From the NCBI RefSeq assembly GCF_018374135.1, contig NZ_JAHAFS010000001.1:124001-188000 (forward strand): a DNA stretch of 64,000 nucleotides, given 5' to 3'. Positions 1-9,676 of this stretch are shown here, piece by piece (the first letter of the stretch is position 1; each line of letters opens with the position of its first letter). A model generated the notes under the pieces. It had not been told where the DNA came from. It searched no databases and saw only the letters and a list, made by a program, of their open reading frames with translations. A program made the position numbers and the translations under genes. The DNA comes from Campylobacter gracilis (GTDB lineage: Bacteria > Campylobacterota > Campylobacteria > Campylobacterales > Campylobacteraceae).

Positions 1-64
1 CGATCGCATTGGAGCAGTTTACGCAGCTCATCCCGACGATATTTAGAGTGATTTTGCTTGGCAT
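1..64 (-). CDS. copA: Copper-transporting P-type ATPase, N-terminal fragment
   Basis: Only the first 21 codons lie in the window; the gene runs off the left edge. Read leftwards from the ATG ending at position 64, the peptide begins MPSKITLNIVGMSC and continues VNCSNA, the GMSCxxC metal-binding motif at the start of copper-exporting P1B ATPases. It begins 12 bases after the stop of the HMA chaperone gene on the same strand, the usual chaperone-ATPase order. The ATPase body is not visible, so another HMA-containing protein is possible. Confidence 0.65.
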   Translation of the reverse strand, partial: MPSKITLNIVGMSCVNCSNAI

Positions 65-76
65 CCGTTAGTTTTC

Positions 77-292
77 TCAGGCTAGCTTTTCTGCGACGCT
101 AAAGCCCAAATCGTCCATCTCCTCTTTAAATTTAGCCTCGTCGCGCGGATCTAAGCTTAAACTCACCACTCCGCTTGCTACGTCCACCTCGATCTCGCCG
201 AAATCGTCCTTGAGCGCGTTTTTGATCGTCCTCGCGCAGTTTTCGCAGTGTATATTTTGCGCCTTAAATTTTACGCTTTGTTTCAAAACCAT
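77..292 (-). CDS. Small heavy-metal-associated (HMA) copper chaperone
   Basis: A 71-residue protein made of a single HMA fold. The metal-binding HCENC sequence (CxxC) is near residue 16, followed by the helix ARTIKNAL. Proteins of this size (CopZ/CopP) carry Cu(I) in the cytoplasm to a CopA ATPase or a copper regulator. The start is supported by AAAGGAG just upstream. Its closeness to the partial copA gene downstream supports copper over other metals. The acidic C-terminal half fits a docking surface, which is inference. Confidence 0.8.
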   Translation of the reverse strand: MVLKQSVKFKAQNIHCENCARTIKNALKDDFGEIEVDVASGVVSLSLDPRDEAKFKEEMDDLGFSVAEKLA

Positions 293-385
293 GAGCCTCT
301 CCTTTGGATTAAAATTTCAAAACTTATACTACTTTTTAATAAATTTTATTTCAACGCCCGCTCCTGAAATTTAAGGGTTTTTCGT

Positions 386-391
386 TATAAT
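386..391 (+). promoter_or_regulatory. Extended -10 promoter of yebC
   Basis: TATAAT preceded by GT, about 35 bases before the yebC ATG, within an AT-rich stretch and with no obvious -35. This is the common vegetative promoter form in Campylobacter. Confidence 0.55.
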
Positions 392-425
392 CACTCGTTT
401 TTAAATTTAAGCTTTAAGGAATTTT

Positions 426-1160
426 ATGGGACGAGCTTTTGAATACAGACGCGCTTCAAAAGAAGCTAGATGGGGGAAGATGAGCAAACTTTTCCCAAAA
501 CTGGGCAAGGCCATAACGATGGCTGCGAAAGAGGGCGGCGAAGATCCGCTGATGAACTCTAAACTGCGCGCCGCGATCGCCACGGCAAAGGCGCAAAATA
601 TGCCCAAAGACAACATCGACGCGGCTATCAAGCGCGCAAGCGGCAAGGATAGCGCCGATATCAAAACGATCTTTTACGACGGCAAGGCGCCGCACGGCGC
701 GCTTTTAATAATCGAATGCGCCACCGACAACCCGACCCGCACCGTCGCAAACGTAAAATCGATTTTAAACAAAGCTAAGGGCGAGTTTTTGCCGAGCGGC
801 AGTTTGAAATTTATGTTTTCGCACAAGGCCGTTTTTGAGACTAAGCTGCCGAGCCGCGACATCGAGGAGCTGGAGCTTGAGCTCATCGACTTCGGTCTTA
901 GCGAGCTTGAGATCAACGAGTTTGAAAACGATAAGGGCGAGCTCGAAAAGACGCTTCTAATCTACGGCGAATACGAAAGCTTCGGCACTCTAAACGAAGG
1001 TATCGAAAAGATAGGGCTTGAGATCATCAGCGCAAGCTTAAAATTCGTCGCCAACGAAAAGCACGAATTTAGCGAGGAGCAGCTTGGCGACATAGACACA
1101 CTGCTCGAGCGGCTAGAGGATGACGACGACGTACAGGCTGTTTACACCAATATCGCATAG
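426..1160 (+). CDS. yebC: YebC/TACO1-family protein
   Basis: A 244-residue protein of full family length. It opens with the diagnostic [20 protein letters not shown] and then [15 protein letters not shown], ending in the acidic C-terminal domain typical of YebC. Family members are cytoplasmic. Some act as DNA-binding regulators (PmpR), and recent work ties others to translation of difficult motifs such as proline runs. It is followed after 8 bases by the cyclophilin gene, so the two are probably co-transcribed. Start choice: ATG after AAGGAATTTT. Nothing is missing. Confidence 0.93.
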   Translation: MGRAFEYRRASKEARWGKMSKLFPKLGKAITMAAKEGGEDPLMNSKLRAAIATAKAQNMPKDNIDAAIKRASGKDSADIKTIFYDGKAPHGALLIIECATDNPTRTVANVKSILNKAKGEFLPSGSLKFMFSHKAVFETKLPSRDIEELELELIDFGLSELEINEFENDKGELEKTLLIYGEYESFGTLNEGIEKIGLEIISASLKFVANEKHEFSEEQLGDIDTLLERLEDDDDVQAVYTNIA

Positions 1161-1168
1161 GAGAAAAA

Positions 1169-1663
1169 ATGGAAAGCTTAAAAATTTACGACATCGACGC
1201 AGAGGCTTTGGCGCGCGATAAATACGCCGTTATCAAAACCGAAAAGGGCGATATGAAGCTGGAGCTTTTCGGTGACGAAGCCCCGCAGGCGGTTACGAAT
1301 TTCGCTAGCCTCGCGCGCAGCGGGTTTTACAAGGGGCTAAATTTTCACCGCGTAATTCCAAATTTTGTGATCCAAGGCGGCTGCCCGCGCGGCACCGGCA
1401 CGGGAGGCCCCGGCTGGCGTATAAAGTGCGAATGCGACCGCCAAAAGCACAAGCACGTGCGCGGCGCGCTATCGATGGCGCACGCGGGGCGCGATACGGG
1501 CGGTAGTCAGTTTTTTGTCTGCCACAGCGCGCAACCGCACCTAGACGGCGTGCACACGGTGTTCGGGCAGATCGTAGATGAGCCTAGCCTGGCGGTTTTG
1601 GACGCGATCAGACAGGGCGATAAGATCATCGATATCGAGATTAAAGAGAGTCTGCAATCGTGA
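1169..1663 (+). CDS. Cytoplasmic cyclophilin-type peptidyl-prolyl cis-trans isomerase
   Basis: A 164-residue cyclophilin that speeds cis-trans isomerisation of prolyl bonds. The active-site block [13 protein letters not shown] is near residue 59, followed by GGSQFFV and [11 protein letters not shown], all in family order. There is no signal peptide, so it should act in the cytoplasm. It sits between yebC and acpS with short gaps (8 and 28 bases). The ATG follows AGGAGAAAAA. The length fits the short bacterial PpiB type. Confidence 0.93.
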   Translation: MESLKIYDIDAEALARDKYAVIKTEKGDMKLELFGDEAPQAVTNFASLARSGFYKGLNFHRVIPNFVIQGGCPRGTGTGGPGWRIKCECDRQKHKHVRGALSMAHAGRDTGGSQFFVCHSAQPHLDGVHTVFGQIVDEPSLAVLDAIRQGDKIIDIEIKESLQS

Positions 1664-1691
1664 TTAAATTTAAACCGCGGGGCGCCAGACC

Positions 1692-2063
1692 GTGATAAAG
1701 ATCGGCACGGACATAACCGCGGTGCGCAGGATCGCGGCGCTTCGCGCAAAATACGGCGCGAAATTTCTAAAGCGCATTTTAAAAAAATCCGAACGCTCAT
1801 CCGCGCTGCGCGATGAAAATATCGCGGGCATCTATGCCGCCAAAGAGGCGCTTAGCAAGGCGCTAGGCACCGGCATCGGCGCGGAATTTGGCTTTAAAGA
1901 CGCTAAAATTTACAAAGACGCCCTGGGGGCGCCGCATTTAAAAATCCGTAAAAAAATCCGTAAAAAATTTCATATCAAATCCGGAAGCCTTAGCATCACG
2001 CACGACGCAAACGTCGCAATCGCGGTAGTCGCACTAAAACTTAATAAGCCGCGCTCAAAGTAA
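1692..2063 (+). CDS. acpS: Holo-[acyl-carrier-protein] synthase
   Basis: Transfers 4'-phosphopantetheine from CoA to the serine of apo-ACP, switching on fatty-acid synthesis. The 123-residue sequence has the AcpS signatures: IGTDI near the N-terminus (Mg-binding Asp) and AAKEALSKALGTG around residue 55 (catalytic Glu-Lys pair). The start codon is GTG directly before ATAAAGATCGG. The lysine-rich stretch near residue 95 (IRKKIRKKF) is unusual and arises from a short duplicated AAAAAATCCGT unit. It is last of the yebC-cyclophilin-acpS run. Confidence 0.92.
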   Translation: MIKIGTDITAVRRIAALRAKYGAKFLKRILKKSERSSALRDENIAGIYAAKEALSKALGTGIGAEFGFKDAKIYKDALGAPHLKIRKKIRKKFHIKSGSLSITHDANVAIAVVALKLNKPRSK

Positions 2064-3207
2064 CGAAGCGAAGCGGCGCGACAGCAAGAACTCCGCGTAA
2101 ATTCTGCATAAATTTTGCACGACGAAATTTATGAGGTTAGGCGCAGATTATGTAGAGTAGTATTTCGCGGTGCAGTACACGATGCGGCAGCAAACCTTTG
2201 ACTATCTCAAATTTTATATTTGCCGACTTAAAATTCTACATTCATGGATGAAATTTTAGAGCACAAAATTTACCGCAACGAAATTTTGGAATTTCATTGC
2301 GCCGCAGAATTTTGCTTTAAATTTAAGACTTGGAATTTTATAGCGGCGAGGCGGCATAAACTCAAAAGGTAAAATTTCAGCTCCGAATTTAGCGACAGAA
2401 GCATAGATTTTCTATTAAAATTTCACGGCGAAATTGCGCTTTGAAATTTACAACGGATACGAAGCCTGCTCTTCCTAATGTATCGCATCATAAAGATTAA
2501 GCGAAAGTTCATGAGCCAATGAAACACGCGCCGCGACGGCGTGCGTTCGTCGTGCCCATCTTAAGCAAGAGCTTTGCGCCGTACTTATGCCAAATGCCGC
2601 AGATAGCGCGGCATTCTCTACCGCCATGTGCGAAAAGACGGAGGCGGGCTTGCGTAGCTACATTTACCGCTTAGTCTGCCGCTAGTTTAAGCACACACAG
2701 ATAAGCGGCATGCCCACAGCAGCGAGCGATCAAAATTTACACGGCGAAATTCACAAATGAAATTCCGCGGGCTGCAAATTTAGCGCTAAATTTTTAAAAT
2801 TTCACGGCGGCGCAAATTTTAAAAATTCCATGCAGGGCGGATTTAAAATTTTAAGCCGCGAGCTCACGGGGCTAAATTTAGCCGCCAAGAAGTTCGCAAG
2901 TCTCTGCAAAGTGGAATTTTATCAAAGCGCGACGCCGCAAATTTTTAAATTGCTCGTATTTCGGCGGCGAGTTTACGCGGCTTACGTTTTCGCGCGAAGT
3001 ATAAATTTTAATGTATATATTTTGACCGCTTTAAGACTGCGCCCAAAGCCGCCTCGTATTTAGAGCCGTGTTTTAATCGCTCGCGCCAAGATACGATTAA
3101 ATTTAGAACGTAAAGCGTGCAATCATAGCGCTGGCTTACGTCAAAACGCCTAAAACTACGACTAAAATTCCAAGCCGCGACCGAATTCCCGCGCAACGAA
3201 AGGCGAA
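2064..3207. other. Gene-free spacer, rich in RAATTY words
   Basis: About 1.1 kb between convergent acpS and the DAHP synthase gene. I find no ORF with protein-like composition and no RNA gene. AAATTT/GAATTT words occur repeatedly, separated by GC-rich filler. The short ORF at 2830-3063 reads these repeats and has no recognisable features. Confidence 0.6.
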
Positions 3208-4551
3208 CTACTCCGCCTTTTTTAGATTATCGGCGAGCAAAAACGCAAGCTCTAGCGCCTGATCTGCGTTTAGACGCGGATCGCACTGCGTTTCGTAGCG
3301 CTGTTTTAGCGTCTCTTGCGTTACGTTAAACGAGCCGCCCGTGCACTCTGTGACGTTTTGACCGGTCATCTCAAGATGGATGCCGCCTGCATGCGTGCCC
3401 TCCGCAGCATGGATCTCGAAAAAGCTCTGAACCTCGCTTAAAATTTTAGAAAACTCGCGCGTTTTGTAGCCGTTCGCGGTCTTGACGGTGTTGCCGTGCA
3501 TCGGGTCTATGCTGTATAGGATCGCTCTGCCCTCGCGCTTTAGCTCGCGTAAAATTTGCGGCAGCCGCGCGCCGATCTTATCCGCGCCCATGCGGATGAT
3601 GACGTTTAGCCTGCCTGCTTCGTTTTGCGGATTGAGCTTGTCGCAAAGGCGCAAAATTTCATCCGCGGTGCCGCTCGGGCCGATCTTGACGCCGAGAGGG
3701 TTTTTGATACCGCTTAAAAAATGCACGTGCGCATCGTCCGCGCCGCGCGTGCGCTCGCCGATCCAAAGCATGTGCGCCGAGCAGTCGTACCAATCGCCGC
3801 TGGTGCTGTCGATGCGCGTCAGACACTCCTCATAGTGCAGCAGAAGCGCCTCATGCGAGGTGTAAAGCACCGTCTCGGCAAGGCTCGGAGAGTTAGCGGC
3901 GCTCAGCCCGCACGCCTCCATAAATTTAAGCGTGCGCGAAATTTCATCGCTCAGCTCGTTAAATTTAGCCTCCAGCTCGCCCTTTTTCAAAAAGCCCAAA
4001 TTCCACTTATGCACCTCGTGCAGGTTCGCAAGACCGCCGCGAGAAAAGGCGCGCAGAAGATTTAGCGTCGAAGCGCTTTGATGATACGCCTCGATCATGC
4101 GGGCAGGATCTGGCTTGCGCGCCGCTTCGTTAAACTCAAATCCGTTGATTATGTCGCCGCGGTAGCTAGGCAAACTCACGCCGCCAACCTCCTCGAAGTC
4201 GCTGCTGCGCGGCTTTGCGAACTGCCCTGCGATACGACCCACCTTAACGACGGGGCGTCCCGCTGCAAAGGTAAGAATAATCGCCATCTGAAGCATTACT
4301 TTAAACATATCGCGGATATTATTCGCGCTAAAATCATTAAAGCTCTCCGCGCAATCGCCGCCTTGAAGCAAAAACGACTTGCCTTCGCTGGCGCGCGCAA
4401 GCTCGGCTTTTAGGTTGCGAACCTCGCCCGCGAAAATTAACGGCGGCAGCTTGTAAAGGCGATCTTTAGCGGCCTGCACCGCACTTTCATCCTGATAAAT
4501 CGGCTGCTGTAAAATTTTATAATCTTTCCATGACGTCCTACTCCAGCTCAT
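3208..4551 (-). CDS. Class II 3-deoxy-D-arabino-heptulosonate-7-phosphate synthase
   Basis: Condenses phosphoenolpyruvate and erythrose 4-phosphate, the first step of the shikimate pathway. The 447-residue protein starts [17 protein letters not shown], typical of class II (plant-type) enzymes, and has QGGDCAES with the metal-binding cysteine, plus GMRADKIG-like and DPMHGNT blocks. I chose the ATG at 4551 although the frame stays open to 4641: AGGAGGGG lies just before it, and a TATAAT promoter (4583-4588) falls inside the longer frame. It is a single gene facing away from rarD. Confidence 0.93.
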   Translation of the reverse strand: MSWSRTSWKDYKILQQPIYQDESAVQAAKDRLYKLPPLIFAGEVRNLKAELARASEGKSFLLQGGDCAESFNDFSANNIRDMFKVMLQMAIILTFAAGRPVVKVGRIAGQFAKPRSSDFEEVGGVSLPSYRGDIINGFEFNEAARKPDPARMIEAYHQSASTLNLLRAFSRGGLANLHEVHKWNLGFLKKGELEAKFNELSDEISRTLKFMEACGLSAANSPSLAETVLYTSHEALLLHYEECLTRIDSTSGDWYDCSAHMLWIGERTRGADDAHVHFLSGIKNPLGVKIGPSGTADEILRLCDKLNPQNEAGRLNVIIRMGADKIGARLPQILRELKREGRAILYSIDPMHGNTVKTANGYKTREFSKILSEVQSFFEIHAAEGTHAGGIHLEMTGQNVTECTGGSFNVTQETLKQRYETQCDPRLNADQALELAFLLADNLKKAE

Positions 4552-4582
4552 AGCCCCTCCTAGGTTTCGTAAAAATTTCGCG

Positions 4583-4588
4583 ATTATA
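4583..4588 (-). promoter_or_regulatory. -10 promoter of the class II DAHP synthase gene
   Basis: GGTATAAT on the minus strand, about 32 bases upstream of the chosen ATG. It would give a leader of roughly 25 bases, which fits the start at 4551. Confidence 0.55.
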
Positions 4589-4656
4589 CCGAAATAAGCT
4601 TTTATTAACCCAAAAAATCTTAAAATAGCGTCTTTAGGCAATTTGGAAGGAATTTT

Positions 4657-5529
4657 ATGGAAGAAAACCGCACTAAAGGGCTAATGCTTGCTCTTGCCAC
4701 CTTTGTTATGTGGGGCGTTTTTCCGATATATTTTAAGCTCATACGGGGCGTAGACGCGGTGCAAATTTTAGCACATCGCATAGCTTGGTCCTTCGTGCTG
4801 CTGCTTGTTTTTCTATGTTTTACGCACCGCTTAAAAAACGTCGCACGGCTTCTTAGCGCCCCTAAAATCGCTCTCACGCTGCTTTGTACAGGACTACTTA
4901 TCAGCACAAACTGGGGCATTTATATCTACGCGGTAAATTCCGATCAAATTTTAGCCACCAGCCTCGGATATTTCATAAATCCTCTATTTTCGGTACTTTT
5001 GGGCGCTTTGTTTCTGCGCGAGCGATTAAGCGCGGCGGCGAAATTTTCTTTGCTGCTAGCCTTTGCGGCTATCGGCGTGCAAATTTACGCGCTAGGCAGG
5101 CTTCCCATAATCTCGCTCGTGCTACCGCTTAGCTTTGCGTTTTACGGGCTCATACGCAAGAAGGTAAAAGTGCCTAGCTTTGAGGGGCTGTTTTGCGAGA
5201 CGACGCTGATGCTGCTGCCCGCACTTGCGTTTCTGATCTACTGCGCGCTAAAAGGAAGCGGCGCCTTCGGCTTTAACGCAAGCGGCGCGCTGCTGTTTGC
5301 AAGCGGGCTGATTACGATTTTGCCGCTGCTTACTTTCGCCGTAAGCACGCAGTATCTGCCGCTATCTACGATCGGCTTTATGCAATACATCAGCCCTAGC
5401 ATGAGCATGCTGATTGCAGTATTTATCTACGGCGAGGAGCTTGAGACTTACAAAATTTTGAGCTTTTCGCTAATTTGGTTCGGGCTCGCAGTCGTGGGCT
5501 TGGACGGCTTAAGGAGAAAAAATGGCTAA
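4657..5529 (+). CDS. rarD: RarD-type EamA-family membrane transporter
   Basis: A 290-residue protein with about ten hydrophobic segments arranged as two EamA halves. It begins with the RarD-like [20 protein letters not shown], then AHRIAWSF and [11 protein letters not shown], which are characteristic of RarD rather than of generic EamA proteins. RarD was named for chloramphenicol sensitivity; its physiological substrate is not established. The ATG follows AAGGAATTTT. The 3' end overlaps the next gene by 8 bases. Confidence 0.85.
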   Translation: MEENRTKGLMLALATFVMWGVFPIYFKLIRGVDAVQILAHRIAWSFVLLLVFLCFTHRLKNVARLLSAPKIALTLLCTGLLISTNWGIYIYAVNSDQILATSLGYFINPLFSVLLGALFLRERLSAAAKFSLLLAFAAIGVQIYALGRLPIISLVLPLSFAFYGLIRKKVKVPSFEGLFCETTLMLLPALAFLIYCALKGSGAFGFNASGALLFASGLITILPLLTFAVSTQYLPLSTIGFMQYISPSMSMLIAVFIYGEELETYKILSFSLIWFGLAVVGLDGLRRKNG

Positions 5530-5932
5530 TTTCGCTTTGATGTTCGCAGTCGCCCTTGCGGTGGGCGCGCTCGTGTATTTTCAGGTCCAAAAGGCTTCCG
5601 CGCGCGCAGACGCCGTAGACCCAGAGCTTAGCTCGCAAAGATATATGAAATTTTGCGATATTTTAGAGGACAAACTGCGAGATCTAAAGCGGCTAGAACT
5701 GCACGACGAAAGCGCTCGCGAGAGTTATCTAGACGAGCTTGAGGCTCTTAGCAAGGAGTTAGTCTATATCAAAACGATGCATCAAAGCAACCTAAATCCC
5801 GCCGTGTGGGAGGGTAAGCTATTTGAGTTTCTAAGTAAAACGGACGCGCTTATCGAAAAATACGCCGCGGACGCAGAGCGCTCGCTGCAAGACTGGCGCA
5901 AGCAGCTGGAGATGGAATTTAAGAATTTGTAG
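5522..5932 (+). CDS. Membrane-anchored helical protein of unknown function
   Basis: 136 residues. An N-terminal hydrophobic helix (about residues 4-20) is followed by a charged, alpha-helical, probably coiled-coil region rich in Glu, Lys and Leu. I do not recognise the family. The start overlaps the end of rarD by 8 bases and AAGGAG lies just upstream, so the two are translationally coupled. It could be a bitopic inner-membrane protein; a role with RarD is only suggested by the overlap. Confidence 0.6.
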   Translation: MANFALMFAVALAVGALVYFQVQKASARADAVDPELSSQRYMKFCDILEDKLRDLKRLELHDESARESYLDELEALSKELVYIKTMHQSNLNPAVWEGKLFEFLSKTDALIEKYAADAERSLQDWRKQLEMEFKNL

Positions 5933-6203
5933 CGCGAAATTTTAAGCGGCGAATTTCGCGGGTGTCTATATCGGTAGAATTTTAACGCCTAAATTTATAT
6001 AATTTAACGCGCCGCAACTCTCGGAATTTTTAAAATTTACATACATGCCGGAATTTTGCAAACCGCTTGCGTCATAGCGACAAAATTCCATGCGTTTTAT
6101 AAAGCAAAAACGACGCAAATTTTAAATCGGCGTAATTTATATAATTTTGCAAGATACACAGCAACCGCGAAGCCGATAATCGCGTCTGTAAATTTTATAG
6201 AAT

Positions 6204-6728
6204 TTACTCATTGGCGGACGCGGTATCTGCAGTCTTGGATCCCGCTTGCTCTAGCTGCTTAGACGCATTGCGCCTTAAAATTTTATCGTACTCCTCCACC
6301 TTTATCACCTTGCCCTCATACTCTATTTTAAGATAATATTCCAATTTTTCTAATTGCAAATATCTAAAAAAATTATCCAAATCAAAGCCGCCTGCACCCT
6401 TAGGCTCATCGCCGCAGAGCGCAGAGTAGCGCTTTATAAGCGTATCGTAGATACCAAGTAGCGCTGTATTTGGCGTTACCGAGCCGCATCTATTAAGATC
6501 GGGCAGCGAGCCTTTGTTAAGCTTGATTACATCATTTTCCGAATACTTTGAGCGCTCCGTCATCATATATCTAAGCAGCTCATACCTAGAGCTGTTTAAT
6601 AAAGTCCAATCTAAAATAATCTCATCGTAACAATAATTATCCATATGCTCTAGGTATATTTTCTTATACTTCCTCAACGTATCCAAATCCTTACGGCAGT
6701 CATCGTATTTTTTTTTGAATACGCTCAT
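6204..6728 (-). pseudogene. Unknown 174-residue ORF, probably the detached C-terminal part of the ankyrin protein
   Basis: The frame opens at an ATG inside the end of the ankyrin gene and has no ribosome-binding site I can see. Its eighth residue onward (YDDCRKDL) is exactly what the ankyrin frame would read if the A9 tract at 6708-6716 had one base fewer. It is helical and charged, with no recognised domain, and ends in an alanine/serine-rich tail. Either it is the C-terminal half of a 478-residue protein interrupted by a -1 slip, or a separate overlapping gene; I favour the former. Confidence 0.55.
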
Positions 6729-7641
6729 CGTCCGGAAGCCCTGCTAAATCGTATTTAAGTAGCAGATTTAGCATACTCGCGTCATATCGTTGCGGCAGCA
6801 TCTGATAGATGGAGCAGTTCGGCTGCCGCTCATCTTTGCGGTGTTTGAGCGTAAAAGCAATACAATGATCGTCCGTCCAAGCGGTAATCTCAGGTCTTAC
6901 GCCGCTGCTAAGCATAAGCTCCGTCATCTGCAAAAATCCGCCTGCTACGGCATAATAGAGCGGATCGGATACCGCACTAGTACCTTCACTTTTAGGCGTT
7001 ATGGAATATGTCTTTACCTGTGCGTCGCTAGTAACAACCAAATAGGAGTCACCGTATCCAGGGTATGTAAGCCACGGACGAACATATTTAACGCCAGAAA
7101 AGCTAGCTCCGTGCTTAAGTAGAATTTCTGCGGCAGCGGTAGAGTTATTTTCGATAGCATAGCTTAACGCCGAATGAGAAAAATCGTCCGTGCGGTTGAT
7201 ATCCGCTCCGTGATAGATCAGCTCCTCGGTGGTATTTGCATCGTTGTAAAAACTGGAATACATTATCGCCGTGATACCAAACTGCAGCGGATCGCCCGCA
7301 GTGATGCGCTGCTCTCGCATAAATCCCAAAATACGGGCAGTATCCTTGGAGCGCAAAAGCTTGCGGAAATATTCCATCCGCTCATCGCCCTGCACTACGC
7401 GCTCGTCCAAATCTAACTCGGCGCCCAGCCTTTCGTACCGGTACCTTGCTATTGCGGCGCGATCCTCGTCCGTTAGCGGCCGATTGGAGGAGTTGCCAGA
7501 GGCTGCGGTGTGGCTCGCTGTGGAATTTTGCGCGGGCTGAGTTTCGGATCTATCCATAAGTGCACCGCCTGCGATCAAGAAAAATACGCCCGCCGAAACA
7601 ACCAAGCACGCTATGATGAGCTTGGATTTTATCTCTTTCAA
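6700..7641 (-). CDS. Membrane-anchored ankyrin-repeat protein, ending at an A9 tract
   Basis: I chose the TTG at 7641 as start (GGAGG seven bases upstream), giving 313 residues: one N-terminal membrane helix (IIACLVVSAGVFFLIAGGAL), a Ser/Asn/Thr-rich linker, then ankyrin-type repeats around residues 110-190 (GADINRTDD, LLKHGASF) and again near 230-290. Ankyrin proteins with this layout are usually periplasm-facing binding proteins, sometimes immunity-like. The frame stops two codons after a run of nine A's (6708-6716). Removing one A joins it to the 174-residue ORF downstream. Partner unknown. Confidence 0.7.
   Translation of the reverse strand: MKEIKSKLIIACLVVSAGVFFLIAGGALMDRSETQPAQNSTASHTAASGNSSNRPLTDEDRAAIARYRYERLGAELDLDERVVQGDERMEYFRKLLRSKDTARILGFMREQRITAGDPLQFGITAIMYSSFYNDANTTEELIYHGADINRTDDFSHSALSYAIENNSTAAAEILLKHGASFSGVKYVRPWLTYPGYGDSYLVVTSDAQVKTYSITPKSEGTSAVSDPLYYAVAGGFLQMTELMLSSGVRPEITAWTDDHCIAFTLKHRKDERQPNCSIYQMLPQRYDASMLNLLLKYDLAGLPDDERIQKKIR
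6708..6716 (-). repeat. Homopolymeric A9 tract at the ankyrin frame junction
   Basis: Nine consecutive T on the plus strand, A on the coding strand. A9 gives a stop two codons later; A8 gives a continuous frame through the downstream ORF. Such tracts are prone to replication or transcription slippage. Confidence 0.85.
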
Positions 7642-8073
7642 AGCAACCTCCGCAAATAAAATGACAAATACTACCGAGTGTGAGCTTAGCCGAATATAAA
7701 CGGGCGGAATTTCACAAGGCAATTTCGCTCGGGCGGAATTCGCAGGGCGAGGTTTAAGAGGGTAAGGCGTAAAATTTTATCGGTAGCATTCTATGGCGAT
7801 AAAACCCGTCGTTTAAAATTTAAGTTCAAATTTTAGCGGGCGCGAGCAAATCTGGCACAGATCGCGCTTGGGGCATTTATGAGCCGCGATAAATTTAAAA
7901 TTTCATGCATAGGCTGCGACGAATAGCACAAATTAAGCGCAATTCGTATTTTGAAAATATCCTCGAGCGTCTTGGATCATCACAGAAGAGCGGCTTTGCC
8001 ATAAAATTTTAAATTACGACAAAGCCTTCAAGCAATTAAAATTTCAATCGGCGCGGCCTAAACGTCGTTAAAT
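7642..8073. other. Gene-free spacer
   Basis: About 430 bases with scattered AAATTT words. I see no gene, tRNA or clear terminator. The 5' extension of the ankyrin frame to 7722 lies here but lacks a ribosome-binding site. Confidence 0.5.
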
Positions 8074-8547
8074 TTAGCAGTTATTTTGGCCTGAAGGGCT
8101 GGCGAATTCGCTATGCAGTCTTTTTTGAATTTCAAGAAATTTTTTCTTAGCGTCTTGAAGCTCTAAGCAGTACTCTTTAAACTTTGCATCATCCTTCGAC
8201 ATATCAGCAAAATCCTCAATCGAGGCGTCTATTTTGCGGATGAGTTGCGGTATGCTCTCGTCACTTATTTTTAGCACCTCTTGCGATTTTACGGGCGCAC
8301 TTGCCCTTTGAACTTGATCGTTTTTCATCTTCTCTTTTTTGTAATCTTTCAGTTCCGCGAAATCTTGACGTAATTTTTTGTGAAGGCGAAATATCTGTAC
8401 TCCCGCCATAGCAAATTCTGAAAAATATGATCTAAATTTAGGATCCTCTTCCGTCAAATTTTTAAAGTGCACGAGCGGTCTTTCGTGCTCATAGATAATA
8501 TCTATCATATTATCGTAATTTTTTTGCAATCTTTCGATCATATACAA
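8074..8547 (-). CDS. Helical protein with an internal duplication, function unknown
   Basis: 157 residues, mostly charged helix. The two halves resemble each other: a DPKFRSYF...LHKKLRQDF block near residue 35 and a DAKFKEYC...IQKRLHSEF block near residue 120, separated by a Ser/Pro linker. This suggests tandem duplication of a helical unit of roughly 50 residues. No signal peptide. The start overlaps the end of the secreted cysteine-rich gene by 10 bases, so the pair is probably co-expressed. I do not recognise the family. Confidence 0.6.
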   Translation of the reverse strand: MYMIERLQKNYDNMIDIIYEHERPLVHFKNLTEEDPKFRSYFSEFAMAGVQIFRLHKKLRQDFAELKDYKKEKMKNDQVQRASAPVKSQEVLKISDESIPQLIRKIDASIEDFADMSKDDAKFKEYCLELQDAKKKFLEIQKRLHSEFASPSGQNNC

Positions 8548-8753
8548 TCACTCCTTGTGCTTCTTGTCAAGCACTGATTCATGCAAATATAGAAAGGAAA
8601 TGGATCTCCTGTTCCAAGTAAATATTCACATTCCGCAACGCACAGCTCATATTCGTCATCGTGGCATTGTTGCTCTTTATCATTATTACCTGCCATTGCC
8701 GCCATAGCGACCAAACTTGCTAAAAAGCAAGAAACTAAAACTATTTTTCTCAT
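8538..8753 (-). CDS. Secreted small cysteine-rich protein with twin CX3C motif
   Basis: 71 residues. A clear signal peptide (about residues 1-21, ending AMA) precedes a mature part of about 50 residues with six cysteines at 30, 38, 42, 57, 61 and 70, forming two CX3C pairs (CVAEC, CMNQC). This spacing fits a disulfide-linked helical hairpin in the periplasm. AGGAG precedes the ATG. It is coupled to the helical gene downstream. The family is not known to me; a lipoprotein is unlikely because Cys9 lies inside the hydrophobic core. Confidence 0.65.
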   Translation of the reverse strand: MRKIVLVSCFLASLVAMAAMAGNNDKEQQCHDDEYELCVAECEYLLGTGDPFPFYICMNQCLTRSTRSDCI

Positions 8754-8878
8754 AACATCTCCTTTATGAAAAATTTGCGAGATATTATCATTTTATATCT
8801 TAATATAAAATAAATTTATGTATAGCCGTTCTCATAATCTATGAAATTTAAAATAGCTTGCGATGTAGAATTTTAAAA

Positions 8879-8913
8879 TCTCGCAAATTCGCAAAGGGCG
8901 CAAATTTGCGAGA
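8879..8913 (-). terminator. Intrinsic terminator of the frd operon
   Basis: Perfect 11-bp inverted repeat (TCTCGCAAATT at 8879-8889 and its complement at 8903-8913), followed in the frd direction by TTTT. It lies 26 bases beyond the frdB stop codon. Confidence 0.65.
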
Positions 8914-8938
8914 TGAAGCGAGGGGTCCCGCTTAAATT

Positions 8939-9676
8939 TTATTTGCCGCAGCCGCATTTGCCCTGAGCGGCAAGCTTGCGGCGGATATAGGCGATTTTGC
9001 TTTGAAGCGGAAGGTGCTTAGGACAGTTGTCCTCGCAGCCTAACAGCGTCATACAGCCGAATACTCCGTCATCATCGCCGATTAGCTCGTAAAAATCCTC
9101 GTCGCTGCGTTTATCCAGCGCATCGATCTGAAAGCGCGCTATGCGGTTGATACCGACGGCGCCGATGAAATCCTTTCGCATTATTGCGGTACCGCAGCTC
9201 GCCACGCAGATGCCGCACTCGATGCAGCGATCCAGCTCGAAAACCTCCTGCGCGACCTCCGGCTCGACCTTTTCTTCAAGCTTTGAGATATCGGTTTCGT
9301 GATCGGTGTGGATCCAACTCTCTACGCGTTTGCTCATCGCGTTCATCCAGTTGCCCGTATCGACGCTGAGGTCTTTTAGCAGCTTGAAAACCGGAAGCGG
9401 CATAAGCTCGATCACGCCGTCCGGATAATCCTTAGTAAGCGTGCGACACGCAAGGCTCGGCTTGCCGTTTACGAGCATACCGCAGCTACCGCAGATACCC
9501 GCGCGGCAAACGAAGTCGAAGCTTAGCTCGGGATCAAATTTCTCACGAATCACGTTAAGCGCGATAAATAGCGTCATTCCGTCGGTCTCTTCAAGCTCAT
9601 AAGTAGCGAAGTGCGGCTTTGAAATTTTGCTTAGCGGATTGTACTTAAATGCCTTTATTGTTATTTTTCTACTCAT
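8939..9676 (-). CDS. frdB: Fumarate reductase iron-sulfur subunit
   Basis: Carries electrons from cytochrome b (FrdC) to the flavin of FrdA during fumarate respiration. 245 residues. The plant-type [2Fe-2S] ligands are in [10 protein letters not shown], with the ferredoxin-type ligands in [12 protein letters not shown] and the final [11 protein letters not shown]; the three-cluster pattern is complete. The C-terminal CGCGK is a small extra cysteine tail. The start overlaps frdA by 8 bases. It sits on the cytoplasmic face of the inner membrane. Confidence 0.97.
   Translation of the reverse strand: MSRKITIKAFKYNPLSKISKPHFATYELEETDGMTLFIALNVIREKFDPELSFDFVCRAGICGSCGMLVNGKPSLACRTLTKDYPDGVIELMPLPVFKLLKDLSVDTGNWMNAMSKRVESWIHTDHETDISKLEEKVEPEVAQEVFELDRCIECGICVASCGTAIMRKDFIGAVGINRIARFQIDALDKRSDEDFYELIGDDDGVFGCMTLLGCEDNCPKHLPLQSKIAYIRRKLAAQGKCGCGK

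Noticed and set aside
2830..3063. 77-codon ORF in the spacer after acpS
   Set aside because: Lies in RAATTY repeats; no start signal or family features.
4552..4641. Longer start of the DAHP synthase gene
   Set aside because: A strong AGGAGGGG precedes the internal ATG and the promoter -10 lies within the extension; family proteins begin at the internal Met.
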